Assembly (NCBI GenBank): GCA_015075105.1
Contig: JABTUZ010000001.1
Span: 569,001-633,000 of the forward strand
DNA: 64,000 nucleotides
Direction: 5' to 3'
Source: Leptospiraceae bacterium
GTDB lineage: Bacteria; Spirochaetota; Leptospiria; Leptospirales; Leptospiraceae
The notes under the pieces are model-generated. The model saw only the letters and a list, made by a program, of their open reading frames with translations. It did no database searches and was not told where the DNA came from. How positions within the stretch are numbered: position 1 is the stretch's first letter; each line of letters opens with the position of its first letter. A program made the translations under genes and the position numbers. Of this stretch, positions 44,494 through 54,612 are shown piece by piece.

Positions 44494-46260
44494 ATGTTCA
44501 GTATTTCAAACTTAAAAATTCGTACAAAAATCTACGGGTCGGTGGCTATATTTCAGTTGCTTGCCTTACTTATTACCATTCTCGGAACTATCGGATTATT
44601 CCGTATGGAATCTACCATAGACAGAATGTTTTTTATAGGAACTTTGTCCCAGCAAGCATCTACACTCGGATTTGCATTGGATAAACGAAGAAACTTAATG
44701 CTATTAATGGTTGGCTCTGAAAATGAAGAAGATTTTCAAAAATATTCTAAAGAAATTGAAGGACTTGAATACTCAATTTCTACATATATAAAAGAAATTT
44801 TAGTGCAAGTTCAAAAATACGCAGATAATGACAAAAAAAAAGAAGTACTTCCTCGCATCGAAGAAATACAAACTTTAGTAAATGGATTTTCAGCAGTTTC
44901 TAAAGAAATTGTTAAGAATTATTCATCTGCTTTTGGGCCGGGGTCTTCGGCTCAAAAGCGTGAGGGATTACGGAAGGAAGCACTCATCGTATTTTTGGAA
45001 AAAGCGAAAGTTTATGAATCATTATTAAATAAAATTTCTTTTCTCTATTCCCATATTGAGGAAGGAATGGTTGGAACTCATATTTTAACAATTAATACTT
45101 CCAGAAACTTAAAGACTGTTCTATGGGTTGGTTATATTATTTCCGTGCTTATTGTATTTATCGTTAGCACTCTACTCGTAAAAAGAATTGCTACCCCAAT
45201 TATTCTAATAGAAAAAATGGCAAATAAATTTTCCGAAGGAGACCTAACTGCGAGTGCATCTTATCCATCACAAGACGAGATCGGGAAATTACTTCAGGCT
45301 TTAAACCGTGCTTCTGAAAATTTCAAAATCTTAATCAATCAGATCGGACACACTTCGGATCAGTTGGCTTCTTCTGCGGAAGAATTGTCTGCGACATCGA
45401 GGAATCTTGCAGACGGTGCATCCAACCAAGCAGCTTCCTTGGAGGAGACCGCCTCTGCGATTACAGAAATTTCAGAATCAGTTGAATATGTTTCGAGAAG
45501 TGCTAAAGACCAAGAGAAAGAAGTTGTAGATGCAAATAATTTGATGAAAGAACTGTCAAAGTCGATTTCAGAAATTACTGAAATCTCCAATGTAGTCAAT
45601 GAAGGCTCTCAATCTGCACTTGCTGAAGCGAAAGACGGACAAACCAAGGTATCTGAAGCAAGTATGAGAATGGCCGCAATTGAAGAAAGCTCTGAAAGAA
45701 TTTCCGAAATTATCAATGTGATTAACGATATATCCGAACAAACGAACCTACTTGCATTGAATGCTGCAATCGAGGCAGCAAGAGCAGGTGAGTCAGGCAG
45801 AGGGTTTGCGGTAGTTGCAGAAGAAATTTCCAAACTGGCATCGAGGTCGCAGAAAGCTACACAAGAAATTGCAGAATTGATTTCTGAAAGTCTGGTCAAG
45901 GTAGGCGACGGAAAATCTATAGTAATGCAAGTTGTAGATTCACTGAATAAGATTTTAGATAAGAGCAATCAAGCCGCTCGCCTTTCCGATAAAATATTGC
46001 AAGCCACCCGAAGTCAAAGCGAAAAAAGCAGCAAAGTAATGGTTTCTGTAATGACCTTGTCGAACATGGCTCAATCTATTTCCAAGGCAACCGACGAGCA
46101 AGGAATTTCGACCAGAGAGATCGCAAATGCAATCGAGCAGGTAAATGGAGTTGCGCAAAATACTGCAGCTTCGGCTGAAGAAATGGCTGCATCAACTACT
46201 GAGCTTGCATCTCAATCCGAAAAATTGAGGGGACTGATAGGTTCATTCAAAGTAAATTAA
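44494..46260 (+). CDS. Methyl-accepting chemotaxis protein
   Basis: A 588-residue transmembrane chemoreceptor: first membrane helix about 13-37, a helical periplasmic domain (four-helix-bundle type, about 40-205), second helix about 208-230, a HAMP domain ([38 protein letters not shown]), and the cytoplasmic signalling hairpin whose tip is [31 protein letters not shown]. No CheR-binding pentapeptide is seen at the end (GSFKVN). Ligand unknown. Methylation helices flank the tip with [12 protein letters not shown]. Confidence 0.95.
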   Translation: MFSISNLKIRTKIYGSVAIFQLLALLITILGTIGLFRMESTIDRMFFIGTLSQQASTLGFALDKRRNLMLLMVGSENEEDFQKYSKEIEGLEYSISTYIKEILVQVQKYADNDKKKEVLPRIEEIQTLVNGFSAVSKEIVKNYSSAFGPGSSAQKREGLRKEALIVFLEKAKVYESLLNKISFLYSHIEEGMVGTHILTINTSRNLKTVLWVGYIISVLIVFIVSTLLVKRIATPIILIEKMANKFSEGDLTASASYPSQDEIGKLLQALNRASENFKILINQIGHTSDQLASSAEELSATSRNLADGASNQAASLEETASAITEISESVEYVSRSAKDQEKEVVDANNLMKELSKSISEITEISNVVNEGSQSALAEAKDGQTKVSEASMRMAAIEESSERISEIINVINDISEQTNLLALNAAIEAARAGESGRGFAVVAEEISKLASRSQKATQEIAELISESLVKVGDGKSIVMQVVDSLNKILDKSNQAARLSDKILQATRSQSEKSSKVMVSVMTLSNMAQSISKATDEQGISTREIANAIEQVNGVAQNTAASAEEMAASTTELASQSEKLRGLIGSFKVN

Positions 46261-46285
46261 TTTCGGATCGGATAAAACCGAGATC

Positions 46286-46981
46286 ATGTTTGAGAATATA
46301 AAAAAAATTCGGCAGAATGACCCAGCTGCAAAATCGTATTTTGAAGTAGTTTTGTGTTATCCGGGTTTGCACGCTATTTGGTTTCACTATATTTCCCATT
46401 TTTTTTATAAAATTGGTTTTTATTTGATCGCAAGAATTTTTAATTCGATAAGCCGGTTTGTTACAGGAATCGATATTCATCCAGGGGCAACTTTGCACAA
46501 AGGAATAATGATCGACCATGGGATGGGAGTGGTGATTGGTGAGACAAGTGAGATAGGAGAGGGTTGTTTGATCTATCAAGGCGTGACACTTGGAGGAACA
46601 GGAAAAGAAAAAGGGAAGCGTCACCCGACACTCAATCGAAATGTAGTAGTTGGGGCTGGGGCTAAAATTCTTGGGAATATTACAATTGGGGACAATGTTA
46701 GGATTGGTGCAGGCTCTGTAGTGATGAGAGACGTTCCACCTGATTCCACAGTAGTTGGAATTCCAGGAAGAGTTGTTAAAGATAGCTCTTTTTCAAGAGA
46801 TCAGATGTTGGATCATAATCTTATGCCCGATCCTGTAGCTAAAGTTTTTGCTATTCTTAATGAAAAGGTTGACAATCTTGAAAAGGCAATGAATAAAATT
46901 GGAAAGTCTGATTCTTCTACTAAATTACAAGAACAGGATGAAAAATATGTTCAAGATTTTATTCATGGTGATGGAATTTAG
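46286..46981 (+). CDS. cysE: Serine O-acetyltransferase
   Basis: Makes O-acetylserine from serine and acetyl-CoA for cysteine synthesis. The 231-residue protein shows the CysE N-terminal helices (LHAIWFHYISHFFYKIG) and a left-handed beta helix with hexapeptides: DIHPGATLHKGIMIDHGMGVVIGET with catalytic Asp and His, GVTLGGTGKEKGKRHPTL, and IGAGSVVMRDVPPDSTVVGIPGRVV. Length is typical of the shorter SAT class. It starts 25 bases after the MCP stop and is followed 11 bases later by a small gene probably in the same operon. Confidence 0.95.
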   Translation: MFENIKKIRQNDPAAKSYFEVVLCYPGLHAIWFHYISHFFYKIGFYLIARIFNSISRFVTGIDIHPGATLHKGIMIDHGMGVVIGETSEIGEGCLIYQGVTLGGTGKEKGKRHPTLNRNVVVGAGAKILGNITIGDNVRIGAGSVVMRDVPPDSTVVGIPGRVVKDSSFSRDQMLDHNLMPDPVAKVFAILNEKVDNLEKAMNKIGKSDSSTKLQEQDEKYVQDFIHGDGI

Positions 46982-46992
46982 AGGTTTGTAAA

Positions 46993-47304
46993 ATGTCGAT
47001 TAGCGAAAGACAAATGGAGTTAATTCAGGAATCTGCCAAGTTACTTATGAAAGACCTATTAATTAGCCATGAAGAATCTATACAGATTGTAGTGGCTGCA
47101 CTAAAAAAACAATTGGCTGCAAAAAATCTTACAATGGAAGCGATCAATTCCAGATCGAGGTCAGACAGAACTTCTTTTATTCGATCCGTGGTTTACGAAG
47201 TCCAACAGACAATCGAAAACAACAAAAACTACTATCCTAAAAATTTAACAAAAACGATTGAAGATTTTTATAAAATACTCCACCATTCTTGGACAGAGGA
47301 ATAA
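46993..47304 (+). CDS. Small conserved-looking hypothetical protein
   Basis: A 103-residue helical, soluble protein with no family I recognise. It contains QESAKLLMKDLLISHEESIQIVVAALKKQLAAKNLTMEAI and a final RSVVYEVQQTIENNKNYYPKN. It sits 11 bases after cysE, with GAGG upstream of ATG 46993, and is followed by the propeller gene. Codon use and spacing argue for a real gene; no function is inferred. Confidence 0.65.
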   Translation: MSISERQMELIQESAKLLMKDLLISHEESIQIVVAALKKQLAAKNLTMEAINSRSRSDRTSFIRSVVYEVQQTIENNKNYYPKNLTKTIEDFYKILHHSWTEE

Positions 47305-47309
47305 ATATT

Positions 47310-48923
47310 TTGAATTTGTATTTTAAAAATTTCAAACCTAACTATTTAAAAATAGGTATCGGTTTACTATCTCTTGTAATTCTTTCAAACGCATTGTATT
47401 CAAAAAACGACGATCCCTTGCACTATTTTAAAAATGGGGAAAAGCAATTCAAGAAAGGAAATTTTAAAGAAGCCTATACGGATTACGAAAATTTTATTAA
47501 AGAATCCCCTTATGAATACGAGGTTAGAGACGCACTTTTTAAAATGGGGAAAATTAAGTTTGATGAAAAATCTTACCCCGATACAATAACTCTCTATGAA
47601 AGGCTTTTAAAAAATTATAAAACAATTAAATATACATCAGAATTAAAAATCCTACTCGGTAGGTCTTATTTTCAGATGAATCTATTGCAGAAGTCTTCAG
47701 ATATATTTTTAGATTATGTGAAAAATAACAAAAAACCGCATGAACTCCTTTTTACGGCTCGATTTTTTCTCGGTAAGATTGAAGCGAAAAGAAAAAAAGG
47801 AAAGGATGCACTGCAACATTTTAAGTATGCGGTATCTATTGCAAAAGGAATCCAAATCGTTGAAAAAGAGATTTTAGACGAATGCTATTTTCTTACTTCT
47901 AAATATTCCTATCAAGAAGGAAATACTCCTGATGCTTATAAATATTTTCATCTGCTTTCGGAAAATTATTTTAGCGTAAATCCAGAACATAAAAGACTAA
48001 TAAAACAGATAATGAATTCTGCGATTACTGAATCCAATGGCTTACCCGAAGAAACTGTTACTTCTATAAAGTTTGACAACGACGATATATGGATAGGAAC
48101 TTTTATATCTGGCCTTGTGCGTTATACGCGATCCTCTGGTAAATTTGTGGTTTTCACTACAGAGGATGGATTGTTATCCAATGAGGTTAGAGATATTTTA
48201 ATAGACGGAGACTATGTATGGGTCTCTACATTGGAAGGAGTTACAAGATTTACAAAAAAAGACTCTAAGTTTAAGACGTACTTTAAAAATTCCAGCGATA
48301 AAAATTTTCGATTGCAAAGGGTTTATCAAGACGATCGGTATTTGTATTTTGGGAGTCTTGGTGGTGGTGTGAAAAAGTATGATAAGATCAACCAAGAAAT
48401 GACAGTGCTTGGGGAGTCCAGTCCATTGAAGTCTGATCTTGTGCCGAGTATCCACGGAGACGATAACAGAATTGTTTTTTCTACACTTGGTGCGGGAGTA
48501 GTATTGTACGATAAAAAATCAAACACCTACAAAAGTTTTACAAAAGAAAATGGATTGTCCGGTAACGATGTTAGAGATGCAATTCTTGATGGAAGATTTA
48601 TTTGGGCAGGGATTCACGGGAAAGGATTAAACAAGATTGACATTGAAACAGGGAAGGTCGAATTTTTGGGAAATGACGAAAAACTAAATCTAACTTACCC
48701 TGTTTGTATAGCAAAAAGAGGATCGGAAATTTGGGTCGGCACAGTTGACGGTGGGCTTAGAATTTTTAGGCAGGAAAAAAATGAATGGGAAAAATATACC
48801 GTAGTCAATGGACTTATTTCTAATGACATCAATCACATCGAATTTGAGGGTGACTATGTTTGGGTGGGAACTTTGAATAAAGGGATTAGTATTATTTACT
48901 ATCCTTCAAAAAATAAATTTTAG
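47310..48923 (+). CDS. TPR and two-component-regulator-type propeller protein
   Basis: A 537-residue exported protein. After a signal-like helix (about 15-33), residues 40-235 hold several TPR-like units ([44 protein letters not shown]). The rest is a beta-propeller with repeated [57 protein letters not shown] and [14 protein letters not shown], as in sensor propellers. I place the start at TTG 47310 with AGAGGA 9 bases upstream; TTG 47289 is in frame but overlaps the preceding gene. No kinase or output domain is attached. Confidence 0.78.
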   Translation: MNLYFKNFKPNYLKIGIGLLSLVILSNALYSKNDDPLHYFKNGEKQFKKGNFKEAYTDYENFIKESPYEYEVRDALFKMGKIKFDEKSYPDTITLYERLLKNYKTIKYTSELKILLGRSYFQMNLLQKSSDIFLDYVKNNKKPHELLFTARFFLGKIEAKRKKGKDALQHFKYAVSIAKGIQIVEKEILDECYFLTSKYSYQEGNTPDAYKYFHLLSENYFSVNPEHKRLIKQIMNSAITESNGLPEETVTSIKFDNDDIWIGTFISGLVRYTRSSGKFVVFTTEDGLLSNEVRDILIDGDYVWVSTLEGVTRFTKKDSKFKTYFKNSSDKNFRLQRVYQDDRYLYFGSLGGGVKKYDKINQEMTVLGESSPLKSDLVPSIHGDDNRIVFSTLGAGVVLYDKKSNTYKSFTKENGLSGNDVRDAILDGRFIWAGIHGKGLNKIDIETGKVEFLGNDEKLNLTYPVCIAKRGSEIWVGTVDGGLRIFRQEKNEWEKYTVVNGLISNDINHIEFEGDYVWVGTLNKGISIIYYPSKNKF

Positions 48924-48931
48924 GAAATTTT

Positions 48932-49897
48932 ATGGATAAGAATAAAGCAATTCTTGCAGTCTCGATGATTCTCGTGGTAATTTCAACCATTATAGGAATT
49001 ATAAATATCAGTATGAATTCGACTAAGGCAAAATATTCCAAGTCGAGTGGTAAGGCTTTTTTAAAAGATGCAGGGGTTGGTGCAGCCTTAATTAAAATAG
49101 AAGGTGCAATCCATTCCGGTAGATCGAGTTATGATTCTGTAGGCTCGGATACAGTGTTAGCTAAACTCAGAGATATTGGGGGGAGACCGGAAATAAAAGG
49201 AATATTAATAGAAATCAATTCTCCAGGAGGAACTGTAGGTGCATCTCAAGAGATTTTTCAGGAGCTAATGCACTTACGAAAAACTAAAAAAATTGTAATT
49301 TCAATGAAGGACGTTGCTGCATCGGGTGGATACTATATTGCAGCAGCAGGAGATTATATATTTGCAGAGCATGGTACTCTGACAGGATCAATCGGAGTGA
49401 TTGCAATGAGTCCAAACATAAAAGGCTTGTTGGAAAAATATGGAGTCAAGATGAAAACATACAAAGAGGGAAAATACAAAGATATACTTTCCATGTTTAG
49501 AGACTCCACGCCTGAAGAAGATTCGATTATTCAAAAGACATTGGCAGACACCTATCGTCAATTTGTAGAAGATGTGGCGAAAGGCAGAAATAAAACTGTT
49601 TCTTCAATCGAAGAGTTGGCCCAAGGTAAAATCTATTCAGGCGAGGATGCTTTTAGAAATAAGTTAGTGGATGATTTAGGCGGAAGAAGGGAAGCCGCAA
49701 AAAAATTATCCGAGCTTTGTTTGTATGATGGTGATATTCCTATTTTAGAAGAAGAAGAATCTCCATTTGATAAATTTTTTCAAATTCTTGGAGCTAAGTT
49801 AGATTCATCGAGTAGGGCAGGTTTTGAAAAAATTCTTCTTTTGGAAAAATCTCATTCTCCAATTTTTTATATATTACCGTCGTCAATAAGGTTTTAA
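48932..49897 (+). CDS. sppA: Signal peptide peptidase SppA
   Basis: Membrane-anchored serine protease that degrades cleaved signal peptides. The 321-residue protein has one N-terminal membrane helix (about 7-27) and a ClpP-like fold with [54 protein letters not shown] (nucleophile Ser in TGSIGV), and the general-base Lys in [10 protein letters not shown]. Length fits the single-domain form. It begins 8 bases after the propeller gene, with AGGA before the ATG, and is followed after 2 bases by a membrane protein gene. Confidence 0.93.
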   Translation: MDKNKAILAVSMILVVISTIIGIINISMNSTKAKYSKSSGKAFLKDAGVGAALIKIEGAIHSGRSSYDSVGSDTVLAKLRDIGGRPEIKGILIEINSPGGTVGASQEIFQELMHLRKTKKIVISMKDVAASGGYYIAAAGDYIFAEHGTLTGSIGVIAMSPNIKGLLEKYGVKMKTYKEGKYKDILSMFRDSTPEEDSIIQKTLADTYRQFVEDVAKGRNKTVSSIEELAQGKIYSGEDAFRNKLVDDLGGRREAAKKLSELCLYDGDIPILEEEESPFDKFFQILGAKLDSSSRAGFEKILLLEKSHSPIFYILPSSIRF

Positions 49898-49899
49898 AA

Positions 49900-50496
49900 A
49901 TGAATAAAACCCTATTAAACTTTTTTTCTTCTATTGAATATACTTTAATCAATCAAATTAAATTTATCGAAGAAATCGACAGACTATTTTTAAAACCTCA
50001 GATCGTGTCGGGAATTCTTAAATTAATAGCAGCTTTTAGTATTAGTACGGGTGCTGTTTTTTTGAATCCACCTTATACGAAAGGATTTTTAGGTGCTATT
50101 GTATTTGGAGTGTTTGCTGATTTTTTATTGCTACTGATTTTGCCGTTTATTTTGGGGAGTTTGATCGATTATTTTGTTCAAAATAAAGACAGACCGGGCA
50201 GGGTCAGGCTAATGGTTTTATTTTCTGATTTTTCTGTTTTGATTTATTTTTTGTTTTTTCCAATTTCTGTAATTTTTGCAGAGTTTGAACTATTGGGAGT
50301 AGGGGCTTACATTCTTTTACTAATAATTTTGACTATTCTCTATCTAGTAAATCTAAGCAGAGGTGTAAAATATATCTATGAATTGAAAGAGAGAGATTCC
50401 ATGAGAATAGTCTTTTTTTCTTTTGCAATTGTATCTGTGATCCCTTTTGTATTTGGAATATTTTTTTCATCATTCGTATTGAGTATACTCGGATAA
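49900..50496 (+). CDS. Polytopic membrane protein, Yip1-like
   Basis: A 198-residue protein with about five membrane helices (LIAAFSISTGAVFLN, FLGAIVFGVFADFLLLLILPFILGS, FSDFSVLIYFLFFPISVIFA, GVGAYILLLIILTILYLV and the C-terminal IVFFSFAIVSVIPFVFGIFFSSFVL). The hydrophobic order resembles Yip1-family proteins, but no motif settles it. It lies 2 bases after sppA and 4 bases before surE, inside the same operon. Function unknown. Confidence 0.7.
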   Translation: MNKTLLNFFSSIEYTLINQIKFIEEIDRLFLKPQIVSGILKLIAAFSISTGAVFLNPPYTKGFLGAIVFGVFADFLLLLILPFILGSLIDYFVQNKDRPGRVRLMVLFSDFSVLIYFLFFPISVIFAEFELLGVGAYILLLIILTILYLVNLSRGVKYIYELKERDSMRIVFFSFAIVSVIPFVFGIFFSSFVLSILG

Positions 50497-50500
50497 AATT

Positions 50501-51250
50501 TTGAATATACTGATTACAAACGACGATGGAATTTCTTGTAACGGAATTTTAGCCTTAGAACAAGTTTTTAAAAAAAAGCACAATACATTTTTAATTGCAC
50601 CCATGAAGGAGAGATCGGCTACTTCTATGGCTCTGACAGTGTTCGATAAAATGAGAGTTGAGAAAATTTTTGACGATCACTATATCGTGGATGGTTACCC
50701 GGTAGATTGTGTAAATATCGGATTGCATGGAGATATTTTTCCAAAGATTGATTTAGTTTTGTCCGGTGTAAATAAAGGCGTAAACATGGGATACGATGTA
50801 TTGTATTCCGGGACGGTTGGGGCTGCCAGACACGCTGTAGTGCACGGCTATTATGGAATTGCAATCAGCTCTGGAAAAGTAGATCTGTATGCAGATTTTA
50901 CGGACGAAGCCGAAATGACTCTTCAATTTGTAGATACATATTTTTCTAAATTAAAAAACAACGTAGTCTATTCTATGAATTTCCCAATTGGGTTTCAAAA
51001 AGATTTGTCCAATTTTGTTCCCTCAAGGCTTGGGAAAAGGACATACTTTGATACCTACACAAAATCTACTATACTCGGTGGGGTATCTGAGTTTTTTCTT
51101 GGAGGCTCAGAGCTTGGATTTCTAAATGAGAAGGACTCTGACTTTGATGTCTATTCCAAAAAATTAATTCCTATTACTGCAATTGGTTTAAACTCAACTG
51201 ATGAAGAAGAAAATTCAAAATTAAAATCGGTATTCGATGGCTCATTCTAA
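50501..51250 (+). CDS. surE: 5'-nucleotidase SurE
   Basis: Metal-dependent phosphatase acting on nucleoside monophosphates and polyphosphates. The 249-residue product has the family N-terminus NILITNDDGISCNGILAL (metal Asp8/Asp9), LIAPMKERSATSMALT, and DLVLSGVNKGVNMGYDVLYSGTVGAARHAVVHG with the Ser and Asn ligands. Length is typical. The start must be TTG at 50501, since residues NILITNDDG follow directly. The 3' end overlaps the TPR gene by 14 bases. Confidence 0.95.
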   Translation: MNILITNDDGISCNGILALEQVFKKKHNTFLIAPMKERSATSMALTVFDKMRVEKIFDDHYIVDGYPVDCVNIGLHGDIFPKIDLVLSGVNKGVNMGYDVLYSGTVGAARHAVVHGYYGIAISSGKVDLYADFTDEAEMTLQFVDTYFSKLKNNVVYSMNFPIGFQKDLSNFVPSRLGKRTYFDTYTKSTILGGVSEFFLGGSELGFLNEKDSDFDVYSKKLIPITAIGLNSTDEEENSKLKSVFDGSF

Positions 51251-51911
51251 AAAAGAAAAGATCATTAAAGAAATAAAAAACAATAACTATCCGCTTGCAC
51301 TCACTCTGATAGATTATGAATTAGAAAATAACCCGGACGATCCAGAGCTATTGTACAACTTTGGGGTATGCTGTTCTAGAACCGGAAACCACAAAAAATG
51401 TATTTCTGTGATGGAGTCTCTACTCGAAAAATTTCCAAAGTTTATCGAGAAAGACAATATTTATAGAATATTAATTTATTCCTACATTCATTTAAAAGAG
51501 TTTGAGAAAGCATTAAAAGTTATCAACGAAAGACTTAAACTAAATGTGGGTGACCCTAAGCTACACTCATTTAAAGCTCATATTTTAGAAAAAACTGGTA
51601 AAATTTCAGAAGCGATAGATGTACACAGGCAAATCCTAAGGATGAACCCGGACTATGCAAATAGTTTGAATTCTTTAGGGTTTCTTTTGGTTTCAAAACC
51701 TAAGGCAACAGAAAAAGAAATTCAAGAAGCAACAGAAGTTTTAAAGAAGGTACTAAAAAGCTCACCCGAAAACCCGGCCTACTTAGATTCTTTTGGAGTG
51801 CTTTTGAAAAAAAGAGGCAATAAAGAAGCTGCAATTCAAGCATTGAAAAAAGCGTTGTACTACCTTCCTTCCAATAGTGAGATTCTTAGTCATTTAGAAG
51901 ATTTAATTTAG
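51237..51911 (+). CDS. TPR-repeat protein
   Basis: A 224-residue soluble protein with about five TPR units: NPDDPELLYNFGVCCSRTGNHKKCISVME, FEKALKVINERLKLN, KLHSFKAHILEKTGKISEAIDVHRQIL, YANSLNSLGFLL and NPAYLDSFGVLLKKRGNKEAAIQALKKALYYLP. TPRs mediate protein-protein contacts. It overlaps surE by 14 bases in another frame, so it is the last gene of the sppA-surE operon and convergent with the DUF350 gene. No catalytic domain is present. Confidence 0.87.
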   Translation: MAHSKKEKIIKEIKNNNYPLALTLIDYELENNPDDPELLYNFGVCCSRTGNHKKCISVMESLLEKFPKFIEKDNIYRILIYSYIHLKEFEKALKVINERLKLNVGDPKLHSFKAHILEKTGKISEAIDVHRQILRMNPDYANSLNSLGFLLVSKPKATEKEIQEATEVLKKVLKSSPENPAYLDSFGVLLKKRGNKEAAIQALKKALYYLPSNSEILSHLEDLI

Positions 51912-51918
51912 ATCTGAA

Positions 51919-52836
51919 CTATATAGAATAGAAAATTACACCTGCAAAACTAATTAGAACACACGCTTCAATAACGGCAGCGCCAATATTGCGATCTTCT
52001 ACAACTTCTTTGGTCAGTGTACCTTTTAAAATAATTTTGTCCGTGAAAAATCGTAAGATCGGTAAAAATAAAAGAGAAAGTAAAAATCCCATTCCGACTA
52101 AGACCCCTGTTTCGGCAAACGATACAAAATCTTGTCGCAGTGTTCTTGTAACAATGATCCCAATTGCAATAATGGCTCCTGCAAAAGAAATTCCCACTGC
52201 AATATTTTTGTTATTCCGGATTTCTAATTGGTAGTTGTAAGAAATAATTTTAGAATAGTAAATAACAAAGGTTACTTGGGCAATTTGACCAATTACAAAA
52301 AATACGAGAGAGAGGATCGTGCCTTCTAATATGATTGCTACATCAGAGTGTAAATTTAAGGACTTAAACCCGATTAAGTTTTCTTTGCCGGGCTCTCCTG
52401 TAAGAGCGACTGCAAGAAATAGAGAACTAGCGATATAGTTTCCAAACACGGCTACGCCTGCAGCAATATTCCTGTTATCGTAAATTTCTTTTAGCATTTC
52501 AAATTTAGGAAAAATGAGTTTGTCGTTTATGAAGTGAGATATATTTAAAAGTAAAATCCCTATGATGGAAAAATACACCACCATCCATATATCCGTGAAA
52601 AATCCCCTTCCCGGTGAAGAGATGATCGCTATAAAAATAATTATAATTCCGAAATAGTAACCTACCATTGATACAGCGACTGCAAAATTATCTTTAGAAG
52701 TTAGGTGGTCGTCTATACTTTCCGGTTCAATAAGATCCTTTACAATTTTTGCGAGTGTAAAAACAATAAGCCCAATAGCAATGAATACAGCTCCGTGTGC
52801 AGTTTGGCTAAAGAAATTTGAAAACACTTCATTCAT
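51919..52836 (-). CDS. DUF350 family membrane protein
   Basis: A 305-residue protein with about eight membrane helices arranged as two similar halves, each with the DUF350 pattern: IYDNRNIAAGVAVFGNYIASSLFLA and IRNNKNIAVGISFAGAIIAIGII, plus NFAVAVSMVGYYFGI and VEDRNIGAAVIEACVLI. The repeated (D/N)xxNxAxxxxxxGxxIA is the family mark. Function is not established. It is 3 bases after map on the same strand and probably cotranscribed. Confidence 0.82.
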   Translation of the reverse strand: MNEVFSNFFSQTAHGAVFIAIGLIVFTLAKIVKDLIEPESIDDHLTSKDNFAVAVSMVGYYFGIIIIFIAIISSPGRGFFTDIWMVVYFSIIGILLLNISHFINDKLIFPKFEMLKEIYDNRNIAAGVAVFGNYIASSLFLAVALTGEPGKENLIGFKSLNLHSDVAIILEGTILSLVFFVIGQIAQVTFVIYYSKIISYNYQLEIRNNKNIAVGISFAGAIIAIGIIVTRTLRQDFVSFAETGVLVGMGFLLSLLFLPILRFFTDKIILKGTLTKEVVEDRNIGAAVIEACVLISFAGVIFYSI

Positions 52837-52839
52837 ATC

Positions 52840-53598
52840 TTACTCCGGTAAAGTTAAAATTTCATACCCGCTTGAAGTAACAAGTATCGTATGTTCAAAC
52901 TGTGCAGACCATTTTCCATCTTTTGTAGTTACAGTCCATTTGTCTTCTTTGGAGAATATAACTTCGTGTGTACCTAAGTTGACCATCGGCTCTATTGTAA
53001 ATGTCATTCCGGGTTCCAATTTTGAAAGAGGTCTATTCTGACGAAAATGGGGAATCTGCGGCTCTTCGTGAAAATTTCTGCCGATTCCGTGACCCATCAG
53101 CTCTCTAACTATCCCATATTTTCTTGTAGTTAAAAATTCGTCTATCGCATTTGCAATATCACTCACTCGATTTTTAGGCTTCACTTGCTCGATCCCTATC
53201 CACATTGCTTTTTCAGTGTCTTGGATTAGCTTTTCAGCTTCTGGATTTGTTTTGCCGCCTACAATAAATGTTTTAGAAGAGTCACCGTGGTATCCGTTTA
53301 GAATAGGTGTGACATCAATATTTATAATATCTCCATTTTTTAGTATTTCGGAGGCTTTTGGAATTCCGTGGCAGACTACATTATTTATAGAAGTACAAAT
53401 CGCTCTCGGAAAACCCTTGTAATTTAGTGGGGCAGAGACCCCGCCGTGTTTGAGAGTGTATTCGTTGCATAGATTGTTCAACTCTAAAGTGCTGACACCG
53501 GCTTTTACAAACGGCTCAATGTAAATTAGCAGCCTGGCAGCTAACTTTCCGGCTGCCCTCATTTTTTCAATTTCTGCTTTATTTTTTATGTATATCAA
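52840..53598 (-). CDS. map: Methionine aminopeptidase, type I
   Basis: Removes the initiator methionine. The 252-residue protein carries the full metal set: VVCHGIPKA (His), INIDVTPILNGYHGDSSKTF (two Asp), LMGHGIGRNFHEEPQIPHF (His), FTIEPMVN (Glu) and AQFEHTILV (Glu). Length fits type Ia without an N-terminal extension. It starts at ATG 53598. Followed directly by the DUF350 gene; it is not next to secY or infA here. Confidence 0.96.
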   Translation of the reverse strand: MIYIKNKAEIEKMRAAGKLAARLLIYIEPFVKAGVSTLELNNLCNEYTLKHGGVSAPLNYKGFPRAICTSINNVVCHGIPKASEILKNGDIINIDVTPILNGYHGDSSKTFIVGGKTNPEAEKLIQDTEKAMWIGIEQVKPKNRVSDIANAIDEFLTTRKYGIVRELMGHGIGRNFHEEPQIPHFRQNRPLSKLEPGMTFTIEPMVNLGTHEVIFSKEDKWTVTTKDGKWSAQFEHTILVTSSGYEILTLPE

Positions 53599-53673
53599 TC
53601 GGCACTTACTTTAAAATTCTATTTAGATAATTGTAGAATTTTTTATATATCTGAATTAGAAAGCATTTTTTAG

Positions 53674-54612
53674 TTATTCTTCTCTACCCTTGTCAATAAT
53701 TCTTTTCATCACCCACCATGTAAGCCAACCAAAAACTCCCATTCCTGAAAAAAAAAGTGTGTAGGAGATTTTCCAATCTAAGTCTTTTGTAATGATACTC
53801 CATTCCGACATTCCCCAGATACTTGCGATCAGATTCAATGGCAAAAATACAGTATTGATTAGAGTAAGATTTTTCAATAGTACGTTCATGTTGTTGTTGA
53901 CTATAGTACCTCTTGCGTCCATTAGCCCGCTTATAACAGAGCTGTATATATTGGCTTGTCTAGTGGCTTGTGCGTTTTCTTGAATTATATCGTCTAAGAA
54001 TTGAATTTGTTTGGAATCGAATCCAAGTCCATTAATTACACTTCTAAATTTTCTTAAAACTGCACCATTCCCTTCGATTGCATCTAAGTAATAAACCAAA
54101 CTCTCACTCAGAGCAAACATTTGGAGCAGGTGTCTATTTTCCATGGAGACTGTGATTTTTCTTTCAAGCTCTCTACTTAGTTGTTTAATGACCCTTAAGT
54201 GACCGACGTAGTGACGGATCGTGTGGAGTAAAAATCCAAGTATAACATCACGAACATCATTCAATTGGCGAAACTCTCTCGCAGAAAAAGAAATATCTCC
54301 CTCTTCAAATATAAAGCACAATTTATCATCTGTTAAAACAAGTCCTACAGACAATACTCCAAGCTCTACTACTTCAGTTACTTTTGTAGTTTTAGGAATC
54401 TTCCATATAATGAGTGTTCTAGAAGAAGACACTTCGAGCCTTGGAACTTCATCTGCATCCAAGGTAGAAGACAAATCGTATTCATCTAAGAAAAAATCTT
54501 CCTGAATTTTTCTGATTTCTTTTTCACCGGGAGATAGAAATACGATGAATTGTTTTTGTCCATCCTTTGATTCTAAAATCCCGGATTCTTCAATAGAGTA
54601 GTGCTGAATCAT
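53674..54612 (-). CDS. CorA-like divalent cation transporter with GMS instead of GMN
   Basis: A 312-residue CorA/ZntB-type channel subunit. A large N-terminal cytoplasmic domain ([28 protein letters not shown]) is followed by a long stalk helix and two C-terminal membrane helices ([21 protein letters not shown] and [22 protein letters not shown]). The universally conserved pore-mouth GMN is here GMS (codons GGA ATG TCG), followed by EWS. In CorA the GMN Asn contacts hydrated magnesium, so selectivity may differ. It overlaps the GMC gene by 4 bases (ATGA) and is translated after it. Length is typical. Confidence 0.85.
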   Translation of the reverse strand: MIQHYSIEESGILESKDGQKQFIVFLSPGEKEIRKIQEDFFLDEYDLSSTLDADEVPRLEVSSSRTLIIWKIPKTTKVTEVVELGVLSVGLVLTDDKLCFIFEEGDISFSAREFRQLNDVRDVILGFLLHTIRHYVGHLRVIKQLSRELERKITVSMENRHLLQMFALSESLVYYLDAIEGNGAVLRKFRSVINGLGFDSKQIQFLDDIIQENAQATRQANIYSSVISGLMDARGTIVNNNMNVLLKNLTLINTVFLPLNLIASIWGMSEWSIITKDLDWKISYTLFFSGMGVFGWLTWWVMKRIIDKGREE

